DNA of 64,000 bases from positions 3,540,001 through 3,604,000 of the forward strand of contig NZ_JAUSVF010000001.1 in NCBI RefSeq assembly GCF_030814475.1, written 5' to 3'. This document shows, piece by piece, positions 52,524-61,032 of this stretch. Below the pieces are notes generated by a model, which saw only the letters and a program-made list of their open reading frames with translations, was not told the DNA's origin and did no database searches. The translations under genes were made by a program, and so were the position numbers. Each line of letters opens with the position of its first letter. Position 1 is the stretch's first letter. The stretch comes from Pararhizobium capsulatum DSM 1112. Its GTDB lineage: Bacteria; Pseudomonadota; Alphaproteobacteria; Rhizobiales; Rhizobiaceae.

Positions 52524-53579
52524 ATGACCACCAGCACCCGTCCGACCCCAGTCGAAATCCGCGCCTACCGCGCAGAAAACAGCAAGATGCGCGAGCGCGA
52601 TATCGCCGCCCAGCTTGGCGTTTCGGAAGCAGCGCTCGTTGCTGCCGAATGTGGGCTGACCGCCATCCGCATCGACGGCAGCGCCAATCGCTTTCTGGAG
52701 CGCGCGCCGGAGCTTGGGACAGTCATGGCCCTTACCCGCAACGAAAGCGCCGTGCATGAAAAGATCGGCCCATTCGAAAAGGCGTCCACCGGCCCGCAGG
52801 CATCGATCGTTCTTGGCAGCGAGATCGATCTGCGTGTTTTCCCGCGTGCCTGGGCCTATGGCTTTGCCGTGGCCAAGACGGATGGTGAAAACATTCGCCA
52901 CAGCCTGCAGTTCTTCGACAAGCAGGGCGTTGCCGTCCACAAGGTTCATCTGCGGCCGGAATCCAATCTCGGCGCCTACCATGCAATCGTTGCCGATTTC
53001 CGCCTCGATGACCAATCGCAGGAATTCGTCGAAAAGATAGCCACATCGGTGGCGGAAACCGAAGATACCACGCTCGATGTCGCAGAACTCCGCGATCGTT
53101 GGAGCAAGATGACGGACACGCACCAGTTCCACGGCCTGCTCCGCAACCTGAAGGTCGGCCGCCGGCAGGCGCTGCATTCCGTTGGTGAAGAGTATGCCTG
53201 GCTGCTCGCTCCGTCTGCCGTTGAGCAGATGATGCGCGACAGTGCCGCAGCCGGTCTGCCGATCATGTGCTTCGTCGGCAATCACGGCATGATCCAGATC
53301 CATTCCGGCCCGATCGAAACCATCCAGCAGATGGGGCCTTGGATCAACATCTTCGACCCGACCTTCCATCTTCACCTGCGTGCCGATCACCTTGCCGAGG
53401 TATGGGCCGTGCGCAAGCCGACCGCTGATGGCCATGTCACTTCGCTTGAAGCGCTGGATGCCAAAGGGGAAATGGTCATCCAGTTCTTCGGCAAGCGCAA
53501 GGAAGGCTTTGCCGAACGCCCGGAATGGCGCGCCATCATGGAAGGCCTGCAGAAGCTCGACACCACGGCTGCGGCCTGA
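52524..53579 (+). CDS. hmuS: Hemin-degrading factor HmuS
   Basis: This 351-residue cytoplasmic heme-handling protein has two tandem homologous halves. The first begins ENSKMRERDIAAQLGVSEAALVAAECG and the second around residue 185 (LRDRWSKMTDTHQFHGLL). The conserved heme-binding His lies in the second half, near FVGNHGMIQIHSGPI. It receives heme from the HmuTUV importer for storage or degradation. It is the second gene of the hemP-hmuSTUV operon, 11 nt from hmuT. Confidence 0.94.
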   Translation: MTTSTRPTPVEIRAYRAENSKMRERDIAAQLGVSEAALVAAECGLTAIRIDGSANRFLERAPELGTVMALTRNESAVHEKIGPFEKASTGPQASIVLGSEIDLRVFPRAWAYGFAVAKTDGENIRHSLQFFDKQGVAVHKVHLRPESNLGAYHAIVADFRLDDQSQEFVEKIATSVAETEDTTLDVAELRDRWSKMTDTHQFHGLLRNLKVGRRQALHSVGEEYAWLLAPSAVEQMMRDSAAAGLPIMCFVGNHGMIQIHSGPIETIQQMGPWINIFDPTFHLHLRADHLAEVWAVRKPTADGHVTSLEALDAKGEMVIQFFGKRKEGFAERPEWRAIMEGLQKLDTTAAA

Positions 53580-53590
53580 GAGGAAACGTC

Positions 53591-54541
53591 ATGAGCAAGC
53601 TTCTCGATCTGCGCAGGCTCCGTTCCTGGGAAAAGGCACTGGCCATCTTCGCGGTGGCCGCTCCCTTCGTCCTGCCCGCAATCTCGCCGGAGGCACCGGT
53701 CTTCGTACGCAACGCCGTTGCCGAAGACATGCAGGCAGTCGACACCGCGCGTCTGGTTTCGATCGGCGGCGCCATCACCGAGATCATCTACGCGCTCGGT
53801 GAGGAAAAGCGCCTCGTGGGCCGTGACAGCACCAGCATGTATCCTGAAGCAGTCCTCAAAATCCCTGATGTCGGCTACATGCGGCAGCTTTCGCCGGAAG
53901 GGGTGATCGCGACCAACCCGACCGCGATCATCTCCATCAAGGGCAGCGGCCCACCGGAAGCGCTTGCCGTTATCAAGCAGTCAAATATCGCGTTCGAAAC
54001 CGTCCCCGAGATATTCGACAGCCAGGGCATCCTGAACAAGATCAAGAGCGTCGGCAATTTTCTCGGTGTACCCGAGAAAGCGGCTGTCCTGAGTGCCACC
54101 GTCAAGGCCGATCTCGATGCGGCTGTGGCCGACGCCGAAAAGCGGCCGGACGCGGAGCGCAAGCGTGTTCTCTTCATCCTCAGCACCCAGGGCGGCAAGA
54201 TCATGGCTTCGGGCAGCGGTACCGCCGCCGACGGCATCATCCGTCTATCCGGCGCCGTCAATGCGACCGGCACCTATGCTGGCTACAAGCCCCTGACGGA
54301 TGAGGCCATCATCGAAGCCAAGCCCGACGTTATCCTGATGATGACGCGCGGCGGCAGCCACGGCGCTGGTGACGACGAGCTTCTGGCGCATCCGGCCCTC
54401 AGCCTGACACCTGCCGCAAAAGACAAGGCCGTGATCCGCATGGATGGACTTCACCTGCTTGGCTTCGGCCCCCGCACGGCCAGCGCCGTGCGCGAGCTTA
54501 ATGCCGCAATCTACGGAAAAAAGCCGAATGCCTCCCAGTAA
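53591..54541 (+). CDS. hmuT: Hemin ABC transporter substrate-binding protein HmuT
   Basis: This 316-residue periplasmic heme-binding protein has a long signal sequence (residues 1-45, ending near AVAED). Its class III binding fold begins RLVSIGGAITEIIYALGEEKRLVGRDSTSMYP. A conserved Tyr (DVGYMRQLSPEG) is the likely heme ligand, as in HmuT/ShuT. The gene overlaps hmuU by 14 nt. Confidence 0.93.
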   Translation: MSKLLDLRRLRSWEKALAIFAVAAPFVLPAISPEAPVFVRNAVAEDMQAVDTARLVSIGGAITEIIYALGEEKRLVGRDSTSMYPEAVLKIPDVGYMRQLSPEGVIATNPTAIISIKGSGPPEALAVIKQSNIAFETVPEIFDSQGILNKIKSVGNFLGVPEKAAVLSATVKADLDAAVADAEKRPDAERKRVLFILSTQGGKIMASGSGTAADGIIRLSGAVNATGTYAGYKPLTDEAIIEAKPDVILMMTRGGSHGAGDDELLAHPALSLTPAAKDKAVIRMDGLHLLGFGPRTASAVRELNAAIYGKKPNASQ

Positions 54542-55646
54542 TATGGCTATTGAAAATGGCCATGGCGCCCCGACGCGCATGAAGGAAGACTGGCGTGCCG
54601 GCGACCGCTCCCAAGCAGCGCGGTTGTTGATCGCAGTCCTGATCGTACTGGCCATCGCTACTTTCCTGGCTTCAATCATGACCGGTGCCGCCGACGCATC
54701 GCTTGGCAACCTGTTTCGCTGGCTGACGGGAACCGAGACGGCAGAACAGGCGCTCAGCATCCGTGACCGCATCATCATTCTCGACATCCGCTTGCCGCGC
54801 GCTGTACTTGGCATGCTGGTCGGCGCCGCACTTGCGGTCTCCGGCACGGTCATGCAGGGCCTGTTTCGCAATCCGCTGGCCGATCCCGGTCTCGTCGGCG
54901 TATCTTCCGGCGCAAGCCTGGGAGCGGTCTTGATCATCGTGCTCGGCAGCGCCTTCTTCGGCCCGGTCTTCGCTGTCTTCGGCTTCTATGCCTTGCCCGT
55001 CGCTGCCTTCTTCGGCGGCCTAGCCACGACCTTATTGCTCTACCGGATCGCGACCCGCAGCGGCCAGACATCCGTTGCGACGATGCTCCTGGCAGGCATC
55101 GCCATCGCCGCACTTGCGGGCGCCGTCACCGGCGTCCTGATCTTCGTTGCCGACGACCAGCAGCTCCGCGACCTGACCTTCTGGGGCCTTGGTTCGCTTG
55201 CTGGTGCCAGCTGGACGAAAATTCTGGCGGCGGGACCAATCATTCTTTTGTCACTGGCCGTCGTTCCCTTCCTCTCGCGGGGTCTCAACGCCCTGACATT
55301 GGGCGAGGCAGCCGCGTTCCACATGGGTGTCCCCGTTCAGCGATTGAAGAACGTCGCCATCGTCAGCGTCGCTGCCGCCACCGGAGCTTCGGTCGCCGTC
55401 AGTGGTGGCATCGGCTTCGTCGGCATCGTCGTGCCGCATGTGCTGCGCCTCGTCATCGGGCCGGACCACCGTTTCCTGCTGCCGGCTTCGGCGCTTCTCG
55501 GCGGCACGCTGCTGATTTTCGCAGACATGATCGCCCGCACCATCGTACCGCCTGCCGAGCTGCCGATCGGCATCATCACAGCCTTTGCCGGCGCCCCCTT
55601 CTTCCTGTGGATCCTGCTGCGCGGGCGCTCTCACATGGGGCTTTGA
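54528..55646 (+). CDS. hmuU: Hemin ABC transporter permease HmuU
   Basis: This 372-residue FecCD-family permease has about nine or ten membrane helices. Diagnostic segments are LDIRLPRAVLGMLVGAALAVSGTVMQGLFRNPLADPGLVGVSSGA and the GFVGIVVPHVLRLVIGPDHRFLLPASALLGG coupling region. The ATG at 54528 lies inside hmuT; one at 54543 is the alternative. It forms the channel for heme with HmuV as ATPase. Confidence 0.93.
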   Translation: MPPSNMAIENGHGAPTRMKEDWRAGDRSQAARLLIAVLIVLAIATFLASIMTGAADASLGNLFRWLTGTETAEQALSIRDRIIILDIRLPRAVLGMLVGAALAVSGTVMQGLFRNPLADPGLVGVSSGASLGAVLIIVLGSAFFGPVFAVFGFYALPVAAFFGGLATTLLLYRIATRSGQTSVATMLLAGIAIAALAGAVTGVLIFVADDQQLRDLTFWGLGSLAGASWTKILAAGPIILLSLAVVPFLSRGLNALTLGEAAAFHMGVPVQRLKNVAIVSVAAATGASVAVSGGIGFVGIVVPHVLRLVIGPDHRFLLPASALLGGTLLIFADMIARTIVPPAELPIGIITAFAGAPFFLWILLRGRSHMGL

Positions 55647-55655
55647 GGACGAACA

Positions 55656-56444
55656 ATGATCAAGGCCAGCAACGTTTCCGTCCGACTTTCGGGCGCCCAA
55701 GTGCTTCACGGTATCGATCTCGAAGCATCGGCGGGCAAGCTCACAGCCATCGTCGGACCGAACGGCTCCGGCAAGACCACGACCATGCGCGCCCTCGCCG
55801 GGGAAGCCCGCTACGAAGGCTCCGTCAGCATCAACGGATACAACCTTGCCACACTGAAACCATGGGAATTGGCGCTGAAGCGCGCAGTCCTGCCGCAAGC
55901 CACCGTCATCTCCTTTCCCTTCACCGTACGCGAGATCGTGCGCATGGGACTTTCTGTCGGCGTGGCTACCCAATCCGACGAGATTGACCGCATTTCCCGC
56001 GAAGCGCTTGAGGCTGTCGATCTGTCCGGCTTTGCCGGTCGCTTCTACCAGGAGCTTTCAGGCGGCGAACAGCAACGCGTGCAGCTTGCCCGCGCACTCT
56101 GCCAGATCTGGGATCCATTGCAGAACGGCGAACCCGCCTTCCTGCTGCTCGACGAGCCGGTTTCCAGCCTCGACATCCGACACCAGCTGACGATCATGCG
56201 GCTGGCGCGCGATTTCTGCCGTCGCGGCGGCGGCGTCATTGCGATCATGCACGACCTCAACCTGACGGCGATGTTCGCTGACCACATGGTGATGATGCGC
56301 AGCGGACGGGTCCACGCGGCAGGCCGCCCGGCAGAGGTCATGACCGATGACGTCATGGAAAACGTCTTTGGTTGCCCGATGCGGGTCAATGCCATACCAA
56401 CCGACGCAGTACCCTTCGTTCTGCCCCACACTGCCGGTGCCTGA
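55656..56444 (+). CDS. hmuV: Heme ABC transporter ATP-binding protein HmuV
   Basis: This 262-residue ATPase has Walker A GPNGSGKTT (near residue 36), signature LSGGEQQRVQLARA, Walker B FLLLDEPVSSLD and the switch His in IMHDLNL. The FPFTVREIVRMGL segment between the motifs is typical of FecE/HmuV-type ATPases. It is the last gene of hemP-hmuSTUV. Confidence 0.94.
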   Translation: MIKASNVSVRLSGAQVLHGIDLEASAGKLTAIVGPNGSGKTTTMRALAGEARYEGSVSINGYNLATLKPWELALKRAVLPQATVISFPFTVREIVRMGLSVGVATQSDEIDRISREALEAVDLSGFAGRFYQELSGGEQQRVQLARALCQIWDPLQNGEPAFLLLDEPVSSLDIRHQLTIMRLARDFCRRGGGVIAIMHDLNLTAMFADHMVMMRSGRVHAAGRPAEVMTDDVMENVFGCPMRVNAIPTDAVPFVLPHTAGA

Positions 56445-56455
56445 CCAGAATCCGG

Positions 56456-56480
56456 GGAACAAAACCCCTTTCGAGACGTT
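56456..56480 (+). promoter_or_regulatory. EcfG-type general stress promoter of the DUF883-like gene
   Basis: GGAAC (56456-56460) and CGTT (56477-56480) are separated by exactly 16 nt. The predicted start site is about 60 nt before the ATG at 56547, just after the end of hmuV. Confidence 0.85.
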
Positions 56481-56546
56481 TCGACACGAACCCCCGGCTT
56501 ATCTGCCTGGGGAAAGCCGAACCCGCGGCACGAAAGGAGTCTTCCC

Positions 56547-56903
56547 ATGGCCACTGGCCTGTTTTCAAGTTCCGCCAAGAAGCGCAACGGCGCCTTCCTC
56601 AATTCCGTCGATGACCAGCTGAGTGAAATCCGCGACGATATCGCGACGTTGAGCAATCTTTTATCGAAACGCGGCGCACAGGCATCCAAGGATGTCCGCA
56701 CGAAAGCCGGCGATATTCGCGGCCATGCGGAAACCGGCCTTGACGACCTGCGCGAACAGGGCGAGCTGCTTCTCTCCGAACTCCGCGACCGCTATGCCGT
56801 GGCAGAGCGTCAGGTTCGACAGGGCGTTCGCGAGCATCCTGTTGCGACGATCGGGGCAGCCGCAGCCGTCGGCGTTCTTCTTGCCATCATGCTTCGTCGC
56901 TGA
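56547..56903 (+). CDS. DUF883/ElaB-like membrane-anchored protein
   Basis: This 118-residue protein has a long helical, charged middle (residues 20-88, heptad-like, coiled-coil prone) and a single C-terminal membrane helix (HPVATIGAAAAVGVLLAIMLRR). This is the layout of DUF883/ElaB-YqjD proteins, which in E. coli bind ribosomes at the membrane in stationary phase. AAAGGAG precedes the ATG. An exact EcfG promoter upstream makes it a probable member of the general stress regulon. Confidence 0.85.
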   Translation: MATGLFSSSAKKRNGAFLNSVDDQLSEIRDDIATLSNLLSKRGAQASKDVRTKAGDIRGHAETGLDDLREQGELLLSELRDRYAVAERQVRQGVREHPVATIGAAAAVGVLLAIMLRR

Positions 56904-57089
56904 TCGATCAGACAAATCGACAATGCAACGGATCGCCTGAAATCGGGCGATCCAACACCTTGATTTCCTGCATCATCTTTTGCTGTGAGCGATTCCGGGC
57001 TATGACGACGCTCATAGGCTTGAAGACTGATGCCGAACCACGTGTAACGGTACCCCTTGTCCGCGGGCCGCGCAATCTGGAGATGAAGT

Positions 57090-57518
57090 ATGGGCTCTTT
57101 GGGGGCACTCCTCTCGACGCTGATCATGACCGACGTCGGCGCGACCGTTTCCCGCTACAAGCGCAACGGTATCTATTGGCTGATTGCCGGTTTTCTTTTC
57201 CTCAATGCCTATATTTTTGCAGTGATCGCCGGCGCCCTGTATCTCGCGACCCTCTATCCGCCTGTGGTGGCAGCGGCCCTGGTGGCGGGCGCGTTCGTCA
57301 TTCTCGGCATTATCGTGCTTTGTATTCTTGCCTATGTGCGCGCCCGCGACCGCCGCATCCTTCTGGAAAACCGCCGTCAATCCCAGCTTCAGACTGGCCT
57401 CATCGCCGCAACCGCACTTTCGCTGGTTCGTCAGCAGCCGCTGCTTGCCGCCGGCGTCGCCGTGGCGCTAGGCGCATTTCTAGGTCTCACCCGCAAGAAA
57501 AGCGGCAGCGAAGACTGA
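57090..57518 (+). CDS. Phage-holin-like (YqjE/Holin-X type) membrane protein
   Basis: This 142-residue protein has two central hydrophobic helices (about residues 25-50 and 56-82) and a C-terminal hydrophobic segment near 110-130. The start LLSTLIMTDVGATVSRYKRNGIYWL resembles the phage holin family/YqjE group, usually encoded next to DUF883/YqjD genes as here. In that context it is a stress-related membrane protein rather than a phage lysis protein; no other phage gene is nearby. Confidence 0.75.
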   Translation: MGSLGALLSTLIMTDVGATVSRYKRNGIYWLIAGFLFLNAYIFAVIAGALYLATLYPPVVAAALVAGAFVILGIIVLCILAYVRARDRRILLENRRQSQLQTGLIAATALSLVRQQPLLAAGVAVALGAFLGLTRKKSGSED

Positions 57519-57549
57519 TCTTTTTTGGGATTGAAATTTCTGTTGCTGG

Positions 57550-59052
57550 CTAAAGCGGCAGGCGCACCAGCGCAGTGACGCCTGCCGGCAGGTATTGGAC
57601 TTCAACAGAGCTTCCCATCACCTTGTCCAGGCTGCGTTCGATCAGGATCGAACCGAAACCCTTGCGATCAGGTTCGGCCACCGGCGGCCCACCGACTTCC
57701 GTCCATATCATACGCAGCACCTGCATGCCGTCTTCATCGACCTTGCGGGCGGTAATAATGACCGTGCCCTCAGCGCGCGTCAGCGCCCCATATTTCGCGG
57801 CGTTGGTCGCCAATTCGTGTAATACCAGCCCCAGCCCGACAGCCTGATCGGGGCCAAGCAGTATCTCGTCCTTGTGGATCTCGACCTGACGATCGTAATC
57901 GCGAACGTGGGGCGCAAGCTGCTTGTGTAGAAGCGCCGAGAGCCGGATGGCGCCCCATTCATGATCCGACAACAATCCGTGGGCCTCGGAAATCGCCTGC
58001 AGGCGACCGGCAAATGCGGTCATGAATTGCTTTGGGTCGCTGGTGGTGCGCAGTGTCTGGCGGGCGAGCGACTGAAGCATGGCCAGCGTGTTCTTCACCC
58101 GGTGATTGAGTTCCCTCAGGAGAAGCCGGGTTCGCTGGTTGGAAGTCTGTTCCTCGGTGACATCGACATTGATGCCGAGGAATACGCTCGGCCGGCCGGC
58201 AGAATCCCGTTCATGCACCCGGCCCCGGCCCAAAAGCCACCGCCCGCCCTTGGTGACCCGAAACAGCCCATCATATTCCTCGCCATTGGCCATTGCCGTG
58301 CGAAGCCTTGAAAGTGCTGCCAGCCTGTCATCGGGATGGATAGCCGCGAAAATATCCTTTGCCTGAATGGTAACCGAAGGCTCCATGCCGAACATCCGTG
58401 TCATGGCGTGGTTGCATGACACTTCACCCGTTCGAATATTCCACAGCCAGCTCCCGATATTGGCCGCATCCAGCGCCATTTCGTGACGCTGCTCTTCGCG
58501 GGATATCTCCGCTTCCTTGAGCGCACGCTGGCGGCTCTCGTGCTTCAGACGTAGAAGTGCAGAAGCCATTTCGGACAATCGGTGCAACTGAGTGAGCCAG
58601 GTCGGATCGACCTGTTCGCGGGGCTGGACATCGAAGACGCAGACCGTGCCGACAGCCTGGCCCTCGATAAGGATAGGCACGCCCGCGTAAAAACGAAGAA
58701 ATGGCTCCGCCGCTACAAAGGGTTGCGACATGAACCGAGGGTCTTTCGTGGCATCGAGCACCACGAGTTCTCCGCGCTCCGCCTCGTCGATCACATGAGC
58801 GCAAAAGGACGATCGCGCCGGAGCGCTGGTCTGATCGACGCCAACAGCCGACTTGAACCATTGATCACGAATGTCCAGCAGCGTCACGAGAGCGACGGGT
58901 GCCTGAAAAACTGTTGCAGCCATGGCTGTCAACGCATCGAAATCAGAATCCGGCTCGGTCATGTCGGGGACGAAATTTCGCAAAGCTTCCAGCCGTGGAA
59001 GCGAAGCGAGAGCGGGGTAATCCTCCGCCGGCAATATCGTCGACTCCGTCAT
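57550..59052 (-). CDS. HWE-family sensor histidine kinase (GAF-PAS-HWE)
   Basis: This 500-residue kinase has a GAF domain (about residues 35-170), a PAS domain (about 190-305, MALDAANIGSWLWNIRTGE onward) and an HWE kinase core. The core has phospho-acceptor His317 (LLRELNHRVKNTLA), an N-box with Asn417 (LHELATNAAKYGAL) and the WTE motif at 450-452. Position next to ecfG-nepR matches the kinase beside rpoE2 in Sinorhizobium (RsiC). It would phosphorylate or dephosphorylate PhyR. There is no transmembrane segment, so it senses a cytoplasmic signal. The ATG at 59052 is chosen over an upstream TTG. Confidence 0.93.
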   Translation of the reverse strand: MTESTILPAEDYPALASLPRLEALRNFVPDMTEPDSDFDALTAMAATVFQAPVALVTLLDIRDQWFKSAVGVDQTSAPARSSFCAHVIDEAERGELVVLDATKDPRFMSQPFVAAEPFLRFYAGVPILIEGQAVGTVCVFDVQPREQVDPTWLTQLHRLSEMASALLRLKHESRQRALKEAEISREEQRHEMALDAANIGSWLWNIRTGEVSCNHAMTRMFGMEPSVTIQAKDIFAAIHPDDRLAALSRLRTAMANGEEYDGLFRVTKGGRWLLGRGRVHERDSAGRPSVFLGINVDVTEEQTSNQRTRLLLRELNHRVKNTLAMLQSLARQTLRTTSDPKQFMTAFAGRLQAISEAHGLLSDHEWGAIRLSALLHKQLAPHVRDYDRQVEIHKDEILLGPDQAVGLGLVLHELATNAAKYGALTRAEGTVIITARKVDEDGMQVLRMIWTEVGGPPVAEPDRKGFGSILIERSLDKVMGSSVEVQYLPAGVTALVRLPL

Positions 59053-59198
59053 CAAAATTTCAAACCCCAAGCCCCGATCCGTTTGCGATCGGGGACCAAT
59101 TTATTCCCACTCAGACATCTTCCCGGACCGGACATCCTGTTCTGCCTTATTGTCACCGATGGCGCAACGCTGCCGGGGAGCAGTTGGCCACAAACACG

Positions 59199-59230
59199 GA
59201 AAACGGCGCGGCAGTGGAACTGCCGCGCCG
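59199..59230 (-). terminator. Rho-independent terminator of nepR-ecfG
   Basis: On the minus strand a perfect 12-bp stem (59230-59219 with 59215-59204, 3-nt loop) is followed by TTTTC. It lies 19 nt after the ecfG stop codon. Confidence 0.85.
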
Positions 59231-59248
59231 TGTCGGTCTTTGAAGAGA

Positions 59249-59815
59249 TCAGGATACGAACGCGCGTGACGTCATGGGGGCGGACGTCGCATCAGGTCCA
59301 TACTCACCTTCACCGGAAATCTGCAGTATATCCTGAAGACGCTGGCGCGCGCGGTTGACGCGGCTCTTGATCGTGCCAAGCGCGCATCCGCAAATTTCCG
59401 CAGCTTCTTCATAGGAAAACCCGGAAGCGCCGACAAGAATGATGGCTTCCCGCTGATCGGGCGGCAGCATATCGAGCGCCCGCTTGAAGTCCTGCAGGTC
59501 AAGCGATCCGTATTGAGCGGGATGCTGGGCAAGCGACTCGGTGAAGTAACCGTCGCTATCCTGCACCTCACGCCCGCGCTTGCGCATCTGGCTGTAAAGC
59601 TCGTTGCGAAGGATGGTGAATAGCCATGCCTTCATATTGGTGCCCATCTCGAAATGGTCCTGTTTGGCCCAGGCCTTCATGATGGTGTCCTGCACGAGAT
59701 CGTCGGCCCGGTCGTGCCGCCCGATCAAAGACATCGCAAATGCGCGCAGGCTGGGCAAAGCCGCCAGCATTTCCCGTTTGAAACCCGACTCTTCAGCGTT
59801 CACGCGTTCGCTCAT
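59249..59815 (-). CDS. ecfG: General stress response sigma factor EcfG (RpoE2-type)
   Basis: This 188-residue ECF sigma factor has region 2 (LRAFAMSLIGRHDRADDLVQDTIMKAWAKQDHF, with the promoter-melting part following) and region 4 (LPPDQREAIILVGASGFSYEEAAEICGCALGTIKSRVNRAR). It directs RNA polymerase to GGAAC-N16/17-CGTT promoters, several of which are in this window. NepR holds it inactive until phosphorylated PhyR captures NepR. Its ATG overlaps the nepR stop (ATGA), so both proteins are made together. Confidence 0.96.
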   Translation of the reverse strand: MSERVNAEESGFKREMLAALPSLRAFAMSLIGRHDRADDLVQDTIMKAWAKQDHFEMGTNMKAWLFTILRNELYSQMRKRGREVQDSDGYFTESLAQHPAQYGSLDLQDFKRALDMLPPDQREAIILVGASGFSYEEAAEICGCALGTIKSRVNRARQRLQDILQISGEGEYGPDATSAPMTSRAFVS

Positions 59816-60006
59816 TCTGCCACATCCGGAAGGGTTTGCCGCTCAACTGCGTCGAGTTTTTCGAGCAGGTCCAAAAATTTATCTGGAATGGCCTCTTCCT
59901 GTACGGAAATATAGAGCGCGCGCAGCTTGGCTGCAATTTGCGCATTCGGATCTTCTGCGCGCGTAAATTTATCAACCTCGCGCACCGCCCCAACTCTCTC
60001 GATCAT
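59812..60006 (-). CDS. nepR: Anti-sigma factor NepR
   Basis: This 64-residue protein has the NepR core AQIAAKLRALYISVQEEAIPDKFLDLLEKLD, the two helices that bind either EcfG or PhyR. The ATG at 60006 gives the typical NepR length and places a near-consensus EcfG promoter (60067-60043) about 30 nt ahead of the expected transcript start. In-frame ATGs at 60069 and 60108 would add poorly supported residues and lie within or upstream of that promoter. The stop codon overlaps the ecfG start. Confidence 0.9.
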   Translation of the reverse strand: MIERVGAVREVDKFTRAEDPNAQIAAKLRALYISVQEEAIPDKFLDLLEKLDAVERQTLPDVAE

Positions 60007-60042
60007 AAACTCACATAACCTTCGATGTTCATCTGAGCCGGT

Positions 60043-60067
60043 AATGCGCGATGAAAAAATATGTTCC
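60043..60067 (-). promoter_or_regulatory. Near-consensus EcfG promoter of nepR-ecfG
   Basis: On the minus strand, GGAAC (60067-60063) is followed after 16 nt by CATT (60046-60043), one mismatch from CGTT. It points at nepR and would give a leader of about 30 nt, which supports autoregulation of the sigma factor. Confidence 0.6.
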
Positions 60068-60073
60068 ATCGCG

Positions 60074-60098
60074 GGAACCTTTTTTTTTACGGCACGTT
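60074..60098 (+). promoter_or_regulatory. EcfG-type promoter of phyR
   Basis: GGAAC (60074-60078) and CGTT (60095-60098) are spaced by exactly 16 nt. It is back-to-back with the nepR promoter, the two GGAAC boxes being six bases apart. The predicted leader to phyR (60151) is about 45 nt. Confidence 0.9.
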
Positions 60099-60150
60099 TT
60101 GGAGCCATGCTGGCGAACAGAACCCAAGCCAGATTGAGGGAGTATTTTGT

Positions 60151-60945
60151 ATGTCACTTTCTACCCGGATCGCTCCGTTCCTGCCTTACCTGCGCCGTTA
60201 CTCGAGAGCATTGACGGGATCCCAGACCTCCGGTGACGCCTACGTCGCTGCCGTTCTCGAAGCGTTGATCGCGGATGTTTCCATTTTTCCGAATGCGAGC
60301 AATGACAGAGTGGCCCTGTTCCAGCTTTATACGAAGCTGTTCGGTTCATCTTCGGTGATGATCCCCGAACCGGTCTCGCCCTTTGCATGGGAAAAACGCG
60401 CGTCGATCAATCTGGCATCGGTCTCGCCCATGGCACGCCAGGCGTTCCTTCTGGTTTCCGTCGAAGGTTTCCGCACGAGCGAGACGGCAGAAGTCCTGAG
60501 TTCATCGGAAGAAGCCGTCAACAAACTGCTTGAACGCGCGTCGGAAGAAATCTCGCGTCAGGTCGCAACCGACATCATGATCATCGAAGATGAACCCCTG
60601 ATCGCGATCGATATCGAACAGATGGTCGAGAGCCTCGGTCATCGGGTAACCGGAATTGCGCGCACGCGCGACGAGGCTGTTGCCCTGTTCCGGACGACAC
60701 AACCTTCCATGGTTCTCGCAGACATTCAGTTGGCCGATGGCAGCTCCGGCATTGATGCGGTCAACGAAATTCTACAGAGCGCGGCAATCCCGGTGATCTT
60801 CATCACCGCGTTCCCGGAAAGACTGCTGACGGGCGAACGGCCGGAACCCACCTTCCTCGTCACCAAGCCTTTCAACCCGGATATGGTCAAGGCGCTGATA
60901 AGCCAGGCGCTCTTCTTCAACGAGTCGACCAAGGCAGCCGCCTGA
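60151..60945 (+). CDS. phyR: General stress response anti-anti-sigma response regulator PhyR
   Basis: This 264-residue protein has an N-terminal sigma-like domain (residues 1-135, an EcfG mimic that binds NepR) and a C-terminal receiver domain. The receiver has the acidic pair Glu146-Asp147, phospho-acceptor Asp191 (VLADIQLADG), Thr219 and Lys239 in a FATGUY-type FITAFPERLLTG...TKPF arrangement. On phosphorylation it sequesters NepR and frees EcfG. The ATG at 60151 has GAGGGAG 8 nt upstream. It is divergent from nepR-ecfG. Confidence 0.96.
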   Translation: MSLSTRIAPFLPYLRRYSRALTGSQTSGDAYVAAVLEALIADVSIFPNASNDRVALFQLYTKLFGSSSVMIPEPVSPFAWEKRASINLASVSPMARQAFLLVSVEGFRTSETAEVLSSSEEAVNKLLERASEEISRQVATDIMIIEDEPLIAIDIEQMVESLGHRVTGIARTRDEAVALFRTTQPSMVLADIQLADGSSGIDAVNEILQSAAIPVIFITAFPERLLTGERPEPTFLVTKPFNPDMVKALISQALFFNESTKAAA

Positions 60946-60972
60946 CGCGGCAGGAAATCCAGGAACCGGCCT

Positions 60973-61005
60973 TGCGGGCGAAGATATTCGCCCGCAGCCC
61001 TTTTT
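60973..61005 (+). terminator. Rho-independent terminator of phyR
   Basis: A perfect 10-bp stem (TGCGGGCGAA at 60973-60982 with its complement at 60987-60996, loop GATA) is followed by CCC and five T residues. It separates phyR from the second kinase gene. Confidence 0.9.
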
Positions 61006-61032
61006 GACGAAGCGTTGCGACACGACGCAGAA

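Noticed and set aside
57090..57518. Holin-like protein as a sign of prophage
   Set aside because: No other phage gene is nearby, and the pairing with a DUF883-like gene fits the YqjD/YqjE stress-protein arrangement.
59812..60108. Longer NepR of 85 or 98 residues
   Set aside because: The extra N-terminal residues are atypical for NepR, and both longer starts conflict with the EcfG promoter at 60067-60043.
60946..61032. GGAAC at the end of phyR as a promoter for the second HWE kinase
   Set aside because: No CGTT occurs at 16 or 17 nt; the region is instead the phyR terminator.
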